From assembly GCF_003965815.1 (NCBI RefSeq), contig NZ_RXOE01000001.1, positions 248,001-312,000 on the forward strand: 64,000 nucleotides of DNA, in the 5' to 3' direction. The position numbers were made by a program, and so were the translations under genes. Origin of the DNA: Variovorax gossypii. Its GTDB lineage: Bacteria; Pseudomonadota; Gammaproteobacteria; Burkholderiales; Burkholderiaceae_C. Below are positions 45,281 to 60,767 of the stretch, in pieces. The notes under the pieces are model-generated. The model did not search any database. It saw only the letters and a list, made by a program, of their open reading frames with translations, and had not been told where the DNA came from. Position 1 is the first letter of the stretch; each line of letters starts with the position of its first letter.

Positions 45281-46066
45281 ATGACCTCCGACACCGGCGC
45301 CAGCCACATCAGCTCGCGCGACAACCCGTTGCTCAAGGACCTGCGCAAGCTCGCGCAGGACCCGGGCGCCTACCGCAAGCTCGGCCGGCTCTGGCTCGAG
45401 GGCGACCACCTGTGCCGGGCGGCGCTAGCGCGGGGCGTCAAGCCCGCAATTGCGGTGTTCTCGGAGTCTTTCTGGCCCAAGGCGCCCGCCGAGTGGTCGG
45501 TTGGTGCTATCAAAACGGTAGTCGTCGCTGACGATCTGCTGCGTGGCATCAGCGGGCTCGAATCGCCGGCCCCGATGGGCTTCGTGCTCGACGCGCCGGT
45601 CCGGCCCGAGCTGCTGCCCAACGCTCCCACCGTGGTGCTCGACCGCCTTCAGGACGCAGGCAACGCCGGCTCCATCCTGCGCAGCGCCGCCGCCTTCGGC
45701 TTCACCCAGGTGGTCGCGCTCAAGGGAACGGCGGCGCTGTGGGCTCCGAAGGTGCTGCGCGCCGGCATGGGTGCCCATTTCGGCCTGCGGCTGATCGAAG
45801 GCGTGGATCTTGACGTGCTCGACGGCCTGAAGGTGCCGCTGGTGGCGACCAGCTCCCACCGGGGCGAATGGCTCCACAAGGCCGATCTGCCGCATCCCTG
45901 CGCCTGGCTCATGGGGCACGAGGGGCAGGGCGTTTCGCCGGCGCTGGAGGCCCGGGCCACGCGCCATATCCGCATCGCGCAGCCGGGCGGCGAGGAGTCG
46001 CTCAACGTGGCCGCCGCCGCCGCAATATGCCTGCATGCGAGCGGAGCAGCCCTGCAGGCTGAATAA
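45281..46066 (+). CDS. SpoU/TrmH family RNA 2'-O-methyltransferase
   Basis: Trefoil-knot (SPOUT) methyltransferase of 261 residues acting on rRNA or tRNA. The N-terminal substrate-binding part begins [20 protein letters not shown] with [13 protein letters not shown]. The three SpoU motifs are [21 protein letters not shown] near 120, [11 protein letters not shown] near 208, and [21 protein letters not shown] near 230. Target nucleotide is unknown; RlmB-like or TsnR-like 23S activity is plausible. It follows rnhB by 11 bases and ends the long cluster; carA starts 142 bases later behind its own promoter. Confidence 0.92.
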   Translation: MTSDTGASHISSRDNPLLKDLRKLAQDPGAYRKLGRLWLEGDHLCRAALARGVKPAIAVFSESFWPKAPAEWSVGAIKTVVVADDLLRGISGLESPAPMGFVLDAPVRPELLPNAPTVVLDRLQDAGNAGSILRSAAAFGFTQVVALKGTAALWAPKVLRAGMGAHFGLRLIEGVDLDVLDGLKVPLVATSSHRGEWLHKADLPHPCAWLMGHEGQGVSPALEARATRHIRIAQPGGEESLNVAAAAAICLHASGAALQAE

Positions 46067-46082
46067 CACATCCAGTCCGGGC

Positions 46083-46088
46083 TACAAT
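46083..46088 (+). promoter_or_regulatory. -10 element of the carAB promoter
   Basis: TACAAT, 17 bases after a weak TGAATA (46060-46065) that overlaps the end of the methyltransferase gene. The predicted start near 46095 gives carA a leader of about 114 bases. Confidence 0.5.
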
Positions 46089-46094
46089 CGGGGG

Positions 46095-46208
46095 CTTACT
46101 CGCAAATCAGCGTCGCCCGGCCGCCTACAACGCCATCCTCCCCTTAAGCAGCAGTCCCCAGGCATCGCGCCTGAGGCTCCGGGCGACCGTAACCATCCGG
46201 AGAACCCA
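46095..46208 (+). promoter_or_regulatory. Candidate regulatory RNA in the carA 5' leader
   Basis: A 9-bp helix can form between GTCGCCCGG (46112-46120) and CCGGGCGAC (46179-46187), enclosing a hairpin CAGGC/GCCTG (46159-46163 with 46169-46173). The Shine-Dalgarno CCGGAG (46197-46202), six bases before the GTG, can pair with CTCCGG (46177-46182). The two helices share 46179-46182 and so exclude each other: the first frees and the second hides the ribosome site. This is the layout of a translational riboswitch or leader; ligand or factor unknown. Confidence 0.5.
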
Positions 46209-47394
46209 GTGCTTTTGTCTCTCAAGGGAAGTTTCCCGCCCGCCATCCTGGCGCTCGCAGACGGCACGGTCTTTCTCGGCAATTCGATCGGAGCCGCCGG
46301 CTCCACGACCGGTGAAGTGGTGTTCAACACCGCCATGACCGGTTACCAGGAAATCCTCACCGACCCGAGCTACTGCCAGCAGATCGTGACGCTCACGTAT
46401 CCGCACATCGGCAACTACGGCGTCAACGGCGAGGACATCGAAGCCGACAAGATCCATGCCGCGGGCCTGATCATCAAGGACCTGCCTCTCGTCGCCTCCA
46501 ACTTCCGCAAGACCGCCACGCTGACCGAGTACCTCGTGTCCGGCAACACCGTGGCCATCGCGAACATCGACACCCGCAAGCTCACTCGCCACCTGCGCAC
46601 CAACGGCGCGCAGAACGGCTGCATCCTGGGCTTGGCCGCAGGCGAGACCGTGACGCAGGCGCTGATCGACAAGGCCATCGCCTCCGCCAAGGCCGCGCCG
46701 AGCATGGCCGGCCTCGATCTGGCCAAGGTGGTGTCGGTCAAGCAGACCTACGAGTGGATCGAGACCGAGTGGAAGCTGGGTTCGGGCTACGGCGTGCAGA
46801 TCACGCCGCGCTTCCACGTCGTCGCCTTCGACTACGGCGTCAAGAAGAACATCCTGCGCATGATCGCCCAGCGCGGCGCGCGCATCACCGTTGTGCCGGC
46901 GCAGACGCCCGCTGCCGACGTGCTCAAGCTGAAACCCGACGGCATTTTCCTGGCCAACGGCCCTGGCGACCCGGAGCCCTGCGACTACGCCATCAGCGCC
47001 GTCAAGGAGCTGATCGAGACCGGCATTCCCACCTTCGGCATCTGCCTGGGCCACCAGATCATGGCGCTGGCCTCGGGCGCCAAGACCTTCAAGATGAAGT
47101 TCGGCCACCACGGCGCGAACCATCCGGTGAAGGACCTCGACAACGGCCGCGTGAGCATCACCAGCCAGAACCACGGCTTCGCGGTCGACGAGAAGTCGCT
47201 GCCGGCCAACCTGCGTCCCACCCACATCAGCCTGTTCGACAACACGCTGCAGGGCCTGGCGCGCACCGACAAGCCCGCGTTCTGCTTCCAGGGCCACCCC
47301 GAAGCCTCGCCGGGTCCGCACGACATCGGTTACCTGTTCGATCGCTTCACGGCACTCATGGAAAAGAACAAGACGGAAAAGACGGAGAAAGAGA

Positions 47395-47402
<8 letters not shown>
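46209..47402 (+). CDS. carA: Carbamoyl-phosphate synthase small subunit
   Basis: Glutaminase subunit feeding ammonia to CarB for pyrimidine and arginine synthesis; 397 residues from GTG 46209, which has CCGGAG six bases upstream. The N-terminal domain reads [18 protein letters not shown]; the class I glutamine amidotransferase domain has the nucleophile Cys in [15 protein letters not shown] and His/Glu in [14 protein letters not shown]. The frame is open further upstream to 46035, but that sequence is the leader and not CarA-like. Its end overlaps the carB start by eight bases. Confidence 0.97.
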
Positions 47403-50643
<3,241 letters not shown>

Positions 50644-50654
50644 GCGTCACAGCC

Positions 50655-51524
50655 ATGGAAACGCAGCTCGTCGAACTCGGCCTGGCCGACTGGAACGCGG
50701 CCACGCCCAACGAGGCGTGGATCGCGGAGCTGGAGGCGGGTAAGGTGCTGTACTTCCCGCGCCTGGGTTTCGAGCTGCTGCCCGAAGAACGCAGCCTGCT
50801 CACGCCCAGCCTGCTGTCGCCGGACGTGCGCAACATCAGCCTCGATGCCAACGGCAAGCTCAAGGGCGCCGTGGGCGACGAGACGGTGCAGCGCACGGCG
50901 GCCGCGATGGTGGGGCGCTTCAGGGCGCAGGCCACGCAGCTCATCCACGGGCTGCTGCCGCACTACGCACCGGCCCTGCGGCTGGCGCCCACCAGCTACC
51001 GCCCGGCGCAGGTCGAGACGCGCGTGCAGTCGTGGCGCGCCGACGACCGGCGTTTGCACGTGGATGCATTCCCGTCGCGGCCGAACTACGGCGAGCGCAT
51101 CCTGCGCGTCTTCACCAACGTGAACCCCGACGGCGCGCCGCGCGTGTGGCGCGTGGGCGAGCCTTTCGAGGACATCGCCAGGCGCTTCCTGCCGCGCGCC
51201 AAGCCGTACTCGCGCTGGCAGGCCAAGCTGCTGCAGGCGCTGCACGTGACCAAGTCGTTCCGCAGCGAATACGACCATCTCATGCTGCAGCTGCATGACG
51301 GCATGAAGTCGGACATGGCTTACCAGGAGAGTTCGCCGCAGGAAACCGCGAAGTTTCCGCCGGGTTCGGTCTGGGTGTGCTTCTCCGACCAGACTTCGCA
51401 CGCCGTGATGGCGGGTCAGTACATGCTCGAACAGACCCTCCACCTGGACGCTTCCAAGCAATACAATCCCGCTTCGAGCCCGCTCGCCATCCTGAGCCGG
51501 CTGACTGGACGGACGCTCGTCTGA
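50655..51524 (+). CDS. kdoO: Kdo hydroxylase family protein (Fe(II)/2-oxoglutarate oxygenase)
   Basis: 289 residues resembling the Kdo 3-hydroxylase (KdoO) of Burkholderia and Yersinia, which converts an inner-core Kdo of lipopolysaccharide to Ko. The facial-triad motif is His135-x-Asp137 in [21 protein letters not shown], with a distal His in [14 protein letters not shown] and an Arg-bearing end segment. No signal peptide or membrane span is seen, consistent with a cytosolic/membrane-surface enzyme acting on Kdo2-lipid A. It follows carB by 11 bases, unlike the lipid A genes 10 kb upstream, and ends with a terminator before greA. Confidence 0.85.
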   Translation: METQLVELGLADWNAATPNEAWIAELEAGKVLYFPRLGFELLPEERSLLTPSLLSPDVRNISLDANGKLKGAVGDETVQRTAAAMVGRFRAQATQLIHGLLPHYAPALRLAPTSYRPAQVETRVQSWRADDRRLHVDAFPSRPNYGERILRVFTNVNPDGAPRVWRVGEPFEDIARRFLPRAKPYSRWQAKLLQALHVTKSFRSEYDHLMLQLHDGMKSDMAYQESSPQETAKFPPGSVWVCFSDQTSHAVMAGQYMLEQTLHLDASKQYNPASSPLAILSRLTGRTLV

Positions 51525-51540
51525 GCGCCGTCCCCCATCG

Positions 51541-51570
51541 ACCGCCGAACGGCAGCGTTCGGCGGTTTCG
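51541..51570 (+). terminator. Hairpin terminator between the Kdo hydroxylase gene and greA
   Basis: A perfect 11-bp stem ACCGCCGAACG/CGTTCGGCGGT (51541-51551, 51556-51566) with loop GCAG is followed by TTCGCTTT. The stem is strong but the T-run is interrupted, so termination may be partial, giving carAB-kdoO read-through into greA. Confidence 0.65.
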
Positions 51571-51588
51571 CTTTATGGAGAACTAGAT

Positions 51589-52065
51589 ATGGCGACCATC
51601 CCCATCACCAAGCGCGGCGCGGAGAAGCTGCGCGAAGAACTGCGCCGGCTCAAGTCGGTCGAGCGGCCCGCGATCATCAATGCGATCGCCGAGGCGCGCG
51701 CCCAGGGTGACATCAGCGAAAACGCCGAGTACGAGGCCGCCAAGGATCGCCAGGGCTTCATCGAGGGCCGCATCCTCGAGGTCGAGGGCAAGCTGTCTGC
51801 CGCGCAGGTGATCGATCCGACCGAGCTCGATGCCGGCGGCAAGGTGGTGTTCGGCTCGACCGTCGAGCTCGAGGAAGAAGACAGCGGCGATGCCGTCAAG
51901 TACCAGATCGTGGGCGAGGACGAGGCCGACCTGAAGCAGGGCCTCATCAACGTGTCCAGCCCGATCGCACGCGCGCTCATCGGCAAGGAAGAGGGCGACA
52001 CCGCCGAGGTGCAGACGCCCGGCGGCCTCAAGCGCTACGAGATCGTGGCGGTCAGCTACCTCTGA
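51589..52065 (+). CDS. greA: Transcription elongation factor GreA
   Basis: Rescues backtracked RNA polymerase by stimulating transcript cleavage; 158 residues, normal length. The N-terminal coiled coil has [22 protein letters not shown] and the tip acidic residues in [20 protein letters not shown]. The C-terminal FKBP-like domain includes [23 protein letters not shown] and [18 protein letters not shown] lies eight bases before the ATG. The DUF4149 gene follows 11 bases later. Confidence 0.98.
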   Translation: MATIPITKRGAEKLREELRRLKSVERPAIINAIAEARAQGDISENAEYEAAKDRQGFIEGRILEVEGKLSAAQVIDPTELDAGGKVVFGSTVELEEEDSGDAVKYQIVGEDEADLKQGLINVSSPIARALIGKEEGDTAEVQTPGGLKRYEIVAVSYL

Positions 52066-52076
52066 TCGCCGCAGGC

Positions 52077-52502
52077 ATGAAAGACCTGAAGGACCGTATT
52101 GCGCTGATGCTGGCTGCCTTCTGGTGGGGCAGCCTGACGACGATCGGCTTTCTCGTCGTGCCCATGCTCTTCGCGAAGCTGGGCAACCCGTCGGTGGCGG
52201 GCAATTTCGCGGCGCAGCTGTTCGAGGCGCAGAGCTGGATCGCCATCGCCTGCGGGGTGATCCTGCTGATCCATTTCAGGTCGAAGGCCGACGAGCGCAT
52301 GAGCGGGCCGGCGATGACGACCATCTTCTTCATCCTGGGCGCGCTGCTGCTGGCGCTGCTGCAGCAATACGCGGTGGCGCCGCGCATCGTGGCTCGCGAG
52401 AACCTCAAGCTGTGGCATGCCATGGGCACCGGGATGTACTTCGTGCAGTGGCTGTGCGCCGGCGTGGTGCTGTGGCGCATCGGGGCCCGTACGGCAGGCT
52501 GA
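52077..52502 (+). CDS. DUF4149 family membrane protein
   Basis: A 141-residue inner-membrane protein with four predicted hydrophobic spans: about 7-30 (IALMLAAFWWGSLTTIGFLVVPMLF), 52-66 (SWIAIACGVILLIHF), 80-98 (MTTIFFILGALLLALLQQY) and 115-136 (MGTGMYFVQWLCAGVVLW). The WWGSLTTIGFLVVPMLFA and LWHAMGTGMYFVQW segments match the DUF4149 family of betaproteobacteria, often next to greA. The function is unknown. It shares a transcript with greA and ends at a bidirectional terminator. Confidence 0.82.
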   Translation: MKDLKDRIALMLAAFWWGSLTTIGFLVVPMLFAKLGNPSVAGNFAAQLFEAQSWIAIACGVILLIHFRSKADERMSGPAMTTIFFILGALLLALLQQYAVAPRIVARENLKLWHAMGTGMYFVQWLCAGVVLWRIGARTAG

Positions 52503-52522
52503 AGCGATGGCAGGGCAAGAAA

Positions 52523-52546
52523 AAAGGCGGCCCGGGCCGCCTTTTG
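52523..52546. terminator. Bidirectional intrinsic terminator
   Basis: The palindrome AAAAGGCGGCCC/GGGCCGCCTTTT lies between the convergent DUF4149 and glycosyltransferase genes. On the plus strand it runs into TTTTGCTTTT, on the minus strand into TTTTTTCTT, so it can end transcripts from both sides. Confidence 0.85.
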
Positions 52547-52565
52547 CTTTTCCGCCTGTCGCTTC

Positions 52566-53324
52566 CTACTCTTTCCAGTATTCCGCGACCCAGCGAGCCG
52601 GCTTGATGAACCGGAAGGCTCGGTTGCGGCGGCCCGCAAGGGCGTCCGGCGGGTTGCACTCGCCATGGAACACCATGATTCGCGCGCCTTCGGGCACGAA
52701 GGGCTCTTCCCAGTAGTTGGTCGGCCAGGTCGGGATGCCGTGGTACTTGAAGCTCGGGCACCAGCCGCCGGGCCAGTAGGCCAGCTTTCCCTGCTTGTGG
52801 AGCACGTCCGACAGGTAGGTCTGCTCGTTTCGGTATTCGGCCTGGACCTTGTCCATGTTGGCCCGGAAATACGCCAGCACGTCGGCATGGGCGCCGAGCT
52901 CGAAGCGGTAGACCGAGGAGTTGCCCGTGATCCGGCCGCGTCGCCAGGGGCGGTCGTAGTCGTGAATGATCAGGAACTGACCCGGCTGCTCGAAGAAGGC
53001 GTCCAGGCTGCCCACGACGACCACGTCGAGGTCGAGGAAGAGGGCGGGGCCGCGCAGGCCGTGCAGGTCCTGCTCGAAGGTGGTGAGCTTCTTCCAGGCG
53101 CCGTCGCGCTGGCCGGGGGCCAGGTGCAGGTTGAGCGGCGGAATCGGCAGGCAGGTCACCTCGGGGCGTACGCCGTTGCCATCGTCGGTCAGGCAGACGA
53201 ACTTGAAGTCGCCGCTCAGGTGACGGCGGACCATCGCGTAGAGGCGGTTGACGTATTCGGGGCCGTATTTCGTGCCCCACTTCATGCAGAGAATGTGGCG
53301 CTGGGCGCCTTCGGCGGCTGCCAC
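52566..53324 (-). CDS. Glycosyltransferase-like protein with DxD motif
   Basis: About 252 residues from GTG 53324 (TTG 53333 and ATG 53285 are alternatives; the ATG would cut the first strand RHILCMKWG). Features are a GT-A-like core: [28 protein letters not shown], and [17 protein letters not shown], whose D-x-D resembles the metal/nucleotide-sugar site of GT8-type enzymes. The later [16 protein letters not shown] and [15 protein letters not shown] are conserved-looking. No signal peptide or membrane span. The acceptor is unknown; cell-surface polysaccharide is likely. The start overlaps or abuts the stop of the YhbY-type gene. Confidence 0.75.
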   Translation of the reverse strand: MAAAEGAQRHILCMKWGTKYGPEYVNRLYAMVRRHLSGDFKFVCLTDDGNGVRPEVTCLPIPPLNLHLAPGQRDGAWKKLTTFEQDLHGLRGPALFLDLDVVVVGSLDAFFEQPGQFLIIHDYDRPWRRGRITGNSSVYRFELGAHADVLAYFRANMDKVQAEYRNEQTYLSDVLHKQGKLAYWPGGWCPSFKYHGIPTWPTNYWEEPFVPEGARIMVFHGECNPPDALAGRRNRAFRFIKPARWVAEYWKE

Positions 53325-53329
53325 CAGGC

Positions 53330-53809
53330 TCAATCCGCCTGGTTGCGCTTCTTGACCGACAGCGGCCGCTTCGCCTTGGCGCGCTTGATGGTGCCGCCGG
53401 GCGTCAGGCGCTGGTTGCCGAGCACGCGCAGCGTCTTGATCTCTGGGCGTTGGCCGCCGCGCTTGCTGTACTTGACGATCTTCACGTCGCGCGGGCCGGG
53501 CATGCGGTCTTCGTCGACCACGCGTTCCTTCTCGGCCTTCGGGCGCCACAGCACCAGCAGCTTGCCGATGTGCTGGATCGGGGCGGCGTCGAGTTCCTCG
53601 GCCAGTTCGCGCAGCATGGCGTCGCGGGCCAGGCGGTCATCGGAGAAGACGCGGATCTTGATCAGGCCGTGGGCCTTGAGCGCCGCGTCGGCTTCCTTCT
53701 TCACGGCAGGGGTGAGCCCGTCTCCACCGACCATGACGATCGGATCCAGGTGGTGAGCTTCGGCGCGATGCACCTTGCGCTCGGCAGGGGTAAGTTGAAT
53801 GGCGGGCAT
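53330..53809 (-). CDS. yhbY: YhbY-type CRM-domain RNA-binding protein with basic extension
   Basis: 159 residues. The N-terminal 97 or so form a CRM domain as in E. coli YhbY, which associates with pre-50S ribosomes: [53 protein letters not shown] and the LVLWRP strand are typical. A C-terminal extension of about 60 residues is rich in Lys/Arg ([30 protein letters not shown]) and probably binds RNA. It diverges from rlmE (33 bases between starts), as yhbY does in E. coli, linking it to large-subunit maturation. Confidence 0.92.
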   Translation of the reverse strand: MPAIQLTPAERKVHRAEAHHLDPIVMVGGDGLTPAVKKEADAALKAHGLIKIRVFSDDRLARDAMLRELAEELDAAPIQHIGKLLVLWRPKAEKERVVDEDRMPGPRDVKIVKYSKRGGQRPEIKTLRVLGNQRLTPGGTIKRAKAKRPLSVKKRNQAD

Positions 53810-53842
53810 CCCCGTATTATCGGCCCGTACACGAAGACCCCC

Positions 53843-54511
53843 ATGAGCACCAAAGCCAAAAGCAAGAAAGTCAACAAGGCGTGGTTGCACGACCATATCA
53901 ACGACCCCTACGTGAAGCTCGCCACGAAGGAAGGCTACAGGGCGCGCGCCGCGTACAAGCTCAAGGAAATCGACGAGGCGCTCGGCCTCGTCAAGCCGGG
54001 CCAGCTGGTGGTGGACCTCGGTTCCACCCCGGGCGCCTGGAGCCAGTATTTGCGCCGGCGCATGTCGCCCGGCGGCGCCGCGGCCGGCGAACTGAACGGA
54101 ACCATCATCTCGCTCGACATCCTGCCCATGGAGCCCATCGAGGGCGTGACCTTCCTGCAGGGGGATTTCCGCGAAGACGCGCTGCTCCAGCAGCTGCTGG
54201 GCGTCCTGGCGGGCCGCAAGGCCGACCTGGTGGTGTCGGACATGGCTCCGAACCTCTCTGGCATCCACTCGGCCGATGCCGCCCGGGTGTCGCACCTGAT
54301 CGAGCTTGCAATCGACTTCTCCCAGCACCACCTGAAGCCCGAGGGCGCACTGGTGGCCAAGGTTTTCCACGGCAGTGGCTACGACGAGCTGGTGAAGCTC
54401 TTCAAGGCCAATTTCCGCGTCGCGAAGCCCTTCAAGCCCAAGGCGTCGCGGGACAAGTCGGCCGAGACTTTCCTGGTCGGTGTAGGACTGAAGGCCGTGG
54501 ATACGCCTTGA
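53843..54511 (+). CDS. rlmE: 23S rRNA (uridine-2552) 2'-O-methyltransferase
   Basis: FtsJ/RrmJ-type enzyme methylating U2552 in the ribosomal A loop, 222 residues. The catalytic K-D-K-E set is Lys39, Asp133, Lys173 and Glu208. The SAM loop reads [13 protein letters not shown] where AAPGGWSQ is more usual, a small deviation. [18 protein letters not shown] and [16 protein letters not shown] are strong family motifs. The N-terminus is Lys-rich. Followed by ftsH, as in E. coli, after a 166-base gap that contains a probable ftsH promoter. Confidence 0.96.
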   Translation: MSTKAKSKKVNKAWLHDHINDPYVKLATKEGYRARAAYKLKEIDEALGLVKPGQLVVDLGSTPGAWSQYLRRRMSPGGAAAGELNGTIISLDILPMEPIEGVTFLQGDFREDALLQQLLGVLAGRKADLVVSDMAPNLSGIHSADAARVSHLIELAIDFSQHHLKPEGALVAKVFHGSGYDELVKLFKANFRVAKPFKPKASRDKSAETFLVGVGLKAVDTP

Positions 54512-54591
54512 AACCGTGCCAAGCAACACGGCCGGCGGCACAAAGCCATGCCAGGCTATGGCCGCATTAGGGAAATGCCCGCTTTTCGTAG

Positions 54592-54623
54592 CTTGAAAAG
54601 CCTAAAATGGGGCGCAATTGCGT
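54592..54623 (+). promoter_or_regulatory. ftsH promoter region with heat-shock-like -35
   Basis: CTTGAAA (54592-54598) is the exact sigma32 -35 consensus. After 14 bases comes CGCAATT, a poor match to CCCCATNT. A sigma70-type TAAAAT (54603-54608) lies in between. In E. coli, ftsH is under heat-shock control, so dual promoters are plausible. The leader to the TTG start also holds a GCGCGT/ACGCGC inverted repeat (54631-54636, 54654-54659). Confidence 0.4.
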
Positions 54624-54677
54624 ACCCACAGCGCGTTTTTTCATCCACCTGTCACGCGCCTTAGCCTGGAGTTTCGT

Positions 54678-56590
<1,913 letters not shown>

Positions 56591-56594
<4 letters not shown>

Positions 56595-57538
56595 GCGCGA
56601 GCCAGGCGTCAAACCACAACGGGGCCTCTGGCCCCGTTTTCGATGGAGGGCATGCGGCTGCCGGTGCCGCCTTCTGGCAGACCTCCCGCTTCCGCATCGA
56701 CCTCGCGCTGCCGCGCGTGATGGGCATCGTCAACGTCACGCCCGATTCCTTCTCGGACGGCGGCGCCCACGCCTCCACCGAAACCGCACTGCGCCACTGC
56801 GAGCAGCTGCTGAAGGAGGGCGCCGACATCCTCGACATCGGCGGCGAATCGACCCGCCCCGGCAGCCCCGCTGTGCCGCTCGAGGCCGAGCTTGCGCGGG
56901 TGGTACCGGTGGTGCGCGAGGCGGTGAAGCTGAACGTGCCGATCTCCATCGACACCTACAAGCCCGAGGTCATGCGTGCCGTGCTCGACCTGGGCGCGGA
57001 CATCGTCAACGACATCTGGGCGCTGCGCCAGCCAGGCGCGCGCGAGGCCGTCGCGGCGCACCCTTCGTGCGGCATCTGCCTGATGCACATGCATCGCGAC
57101 CCGCAGACCATGCAGGCCGTGCCCATGGCCGGCGACGTGATTCCCGAAGTGCTGTCGTTCCTCTCGGCTCAGGTGCAACTCCTGCGCGAGATGGGAGTCG
57201 ATCCCTCGCGCATCACGCTCGACCCCGGCGTGGGCTTCGGCAAGACGGTGGCGCAGAATTTCGCCTTGCTCGCGCGGCAGCGCGAACTGCTCGCCGGCGG
57301 CTATCCGCTGCTGCTGGGCTGGTCGCGCAAGTCGTCGATCGGCGCGGTCACCGGCATCGAGGTGGCGGGTGAACGCATCGTGCCCAGCGTCGCCGCGGCG
57401 GTGCTGGCGGTGGACAGGGGAGCAGCCGTGGTGCGCGTGCACGACGTGCGCGACACCGTCGCGGCACTCGCGGTATGGCGCGCCATGAAGGCGCAAGAGT
57501 CACAACAACAAACACAAGAGCAGACAGGATCAACATGA
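56591..57538 (+). CDS. folP: Dihydropteroate synthase
   Basis: Folate pathway enzyme joining p-aminobenzoate to dihydropterin pyrophosphate; the sulfonamide target. 315 residues from GTG 56591, overlapping the ftsH stop. The core begins [17 protein letters not shown], then [60 protein letters not shown] and [10 protein letters not shown], all standard. The first 30 or so residues are not conserved and are encoded across an intrinsic-terminator hairpin (56618-56640). It ends in an overlap with glmM (ATGA). Confidence 0.95.
56618..56640 (+). terminator. Terminator-like hairpin within the folP 5' coding region
   Basis: AACGGGGCC/GGCCCCGTT, a perfect 9-bp stem with loop TCT, is followed by TT and CG (TTTT in total including the stem end). 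It lies 24 bases after the ftsH stop, exactly where an ftsH terminator is expected, yet inside the predicted folP frame. It probably attenuates folP-glmM expression relative to ftsH unless ribosomes translating folP disrupt it. Confidence 0.65.
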
Positions 57539-58872
57539 CCCGCAAATATTTCGGCACCGACGGCATCCGCGGCACGGTGGGCCAGGCGCCCATCACGCCC
57601 GACTTCGTCCTGCGCCTCGCGCATGCCGTGGGCCGCGTGCTCAAGAAGACGCAGTCGCGTCCGACGGTGCTCATCGGCAAGGACACGCGCATCTCGGGCT
57701 ACATGCTCGAATCCGCGCTCGAATCGGGCTTCAACTCGGCTGGCGTCGATGTCGTGCTGCTGGGCCCGCTGCCGACGCCTGGCGTGGCCTACCTCACGCG
57801 CGCCCAGCGTGCGAGCCTCGGCGTGGTGATCAGCGCAAGCCACAACGCCTACCCCGACAACGGCATCAAGTTCTTCAGCGCGCAGGGCACCAAGCTCGAC
57901 GATGCCTGGGAGTTGGCCGTAGAGGCAGCGCTGGAAGAAGACCCCGTGTGGGTCGATTCCGCCAACCTGGGCAAGGCCCGCCGCCTCAACGACGCGCCCG
58001 GCCGTTACATCGAGTTCTGCAAGAGCACCTTCGCCAACGACCTGACGCTGCGCGACATGAAGCTGGTGGTCGACGCCGCGCACGGTGCGGCCTACCAGGT
58101 GGCACCCAACGTGTTCCACGAGCTGGGCGCGGAAGTGACGAGCATCGGCGTTTCGCCCGACGGGCTGAACATCAACAAGGGCTTCGGCGCCACGCATCCC
58201 GAGGCGCTGATCGCCGCGGTCACGGCGCAGAAGGCCGACTACGGGATCGCCCTCGACGGCGACGCCGACCGCCTGCAGCTGGTCGACGCCAGCGGGCGCC
58301 TCTTCAACGGCGATGAGCTGCTCTACCTCATGGTGTCCGAGCGCATCGCGCGCGGCGACAAGCCGGTGGGCGTGGTGGGCACGCTCATGACCAACAAGGC
58401 CGTCGAGATGGCCTTGCGCAAGCAGGGCATCGAGTTCGTGCGCGCCAAGGTCGGCGACCGCTACGTGCTCGAAGAACTCGACAAGCGCGGCTGGCTGCTC
58501 GGCGGCGAGGGCTCCGGCCACCTGCTGGCGCTCGACCGCCATACCACCGGCGACGGCATCGTGAGCGCGCTGCAGGTGCTGCAGGCCTGCGTGCGCAGCG
58601 GCAAGACGGTGGCGCAGCTGCTCGAAGGCGTCACGCTGTTCCCGCAGACCCTGATCAACGTGCGCATCTCGCCCGACCAGGACTGGAAGGCCAACAAGGC
58701 GCTGGCCAGCGAAACCGCTCGCATCGAAGCCGAGCTCGGCGATGCAGGCCGTGTGCTGATCCGTGCGAGCGGTACCGAGCCGCTGGTGCGCGTGATGGTC
58801 GAGGCGCGCGATGCGAAGCAGGCCGAATCCTGCGCGAAGCGCCTCGCGGCCACACTGGAGCCCGCGCGATGA
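57535..58872 (+). CDS. glmM: Phosphoglucosamine mutase
   Basis: Converts glucosamine 6-phosphate to glucosamine 1-phosphate for peptidoglycan and lipid A; 445 residues as in E. coli. It starts [15 protein letters not shown]. The catalytic phosphoserine is Ser102 in ISASHN (99-104). The metal loop is [13 protein letters not shown] near 240, the sugar-binding loop [12 protein letters not shown] near 322, and the phosphate loop [15 protein letters not shown] near 410. Both ends overlap their neighbours by four bases, so folP, glmM and the acetyltransferase are translationally linked. Confidence 0.98.
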   Translation: MTRKYFGTDGIRGTVGQAPITPDFVLRLAHAVGRVLKKTQSRPTVLIGKDTRISGYMLESALESGFNSAGVDVVLLGPLPTPGVAYLTRAQRASLGVVISASHNAYPDNGIKFFSAQGTKLDDAWELAVEAALEEDPVWVDSANLGKARRLNDAPGRYIEFCKSTFANDLTLRDMKLVVDAAHGAAYQVAPNVFHELGAEVTSIGVSPDGLNINKGFGATHPEALIAAVTAQKADYGIALDGDADRLQLVDASGRLFNGDELLYLMVSERIARGDKPVGVVGTLMTNKAVEMALRKQGIEFVRAKVGDRYVLEELDKRGWLLGGEGSGHLLALDRHTTGDGIVSALQVLQACVRSGKTVAQLLEGVTLFPQTLINVRISPDQDWKANKALASETARIEAELGDAGRVLIRASGTEPLVRVMVEARDAKQAESCAKRLAATLEPAR

Positions 58873-59366
58873 CGGCGGCCTCGGCGCAGATCGAGGTCTT
58901 CATCGCCGACTACCTTAATGCCGCTCATGCGGCCGCGCTGGTCGGCCTTCTCGATGCTTATGCCAGCGACCCCGCCGGCGGCGGTCAGCCGCTCGATGCT
59001 TCTGTGCGCGAGAGCCTGCCGGCGGCACTGGCCGCGCGTCCCCAGGCCTTCAGCGTGCTGGCGTACGACGCGGGGCAGCCCGTCGGGTTGATCAACTGCA
59101 TCGAGGGCTTCTCGACCTTCGCAGCCAGGCCGCTGGTGAACGTGCACGACGTGGTGGTGCTGCCCAGCCATCGAGGGCAACGCGTGGCGCAGAAGATGTT
59201 CGCGCGGGTCGAGGAAGAGGCCCGCAGGCGCGGGGCGTGCAAGCTCACGCTCGAGGTGTTGTCGGGCAACGCGCCCGCGCTGCGCGCCTACGAGCGCGAG
59301 GGCTTCGCGGGCTACCAGCTCGACCCGGCATTCGGCACAGCCGTCTTCCTGCAGAAGAAGCTCTGA
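58869..59366 (+). CDS. GNAT family N-acetyltransferase
   Basis: Acetyl-CoA-dependent acetyltransferase of the Gcn5 fold, 165 residues. The acetyl-CoA loop is [28 protein letters not shown] near 95-122 (R-G-x-x-x-A type), followed by [29 protein letters not shown], the usual motif B. Substrate is unknown. Its ATG overlaps the glmM stop, which might suggest an amino-sugar substrate, but this branch is often adjacent to unrelated genes. It ends at a bidirectional terminator. Confidence 0.88.
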   Translation: MTAASAQIEVFIADYLNAAHAAALVGLLDAYASDPAGGGQPLDASVRESLPAALAARPQAFSVLAYDAGQPVGLINCIEGFSTFAARPLVNVHDVVVLPSHRGQRVAQKMFARVEEEARRRGACKLTLEVLSGNAPALRAYEREGFAGYQLDPAFGTAVFLQKKL

Positions 59367-59384
59367 GGACAAGGGACCAAAGAA

Positions 59385-59420
59385 AAAGGGCCGGGGCGAA
59401 TCGTTCGCCGCCGGCCCTTT
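59385..59420. terminator. Bidirectional terminator between the acetyltransferase and acyl-CoA dehydrogenase genes
   Basis: AAAGGGCCGGGGCGAA and TTCGCCGCCGGCCCTTT form a long GC-rich stem around a TCG loop with one mismatch. On the minus strand it is followed by TTTTTCTTT, a good T-run for the acyl-CoA dehydrogenase transcript; on the plus strand the T-run is short. Confidence 0.8.
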
Positions 59421-59468
59421 GTTCGTCGACCCTCTTCAACCTGAAGAGGAGTCGTCGAAACGGGTGGA

Positions 59469-60740
<1,272 letters not shown>

Positions 60741-60767
60741 CTTCGTCTCCTGGTGGGGTGGGGCGGC

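Noticed and set aside
46035..46208. Extension of carA to an upstream ATG at 46035
   Set aside because: It crosses the promoter and leader, and GTG 46209 has a properly spaced CCGGAG and the usual CarA N-terminus.
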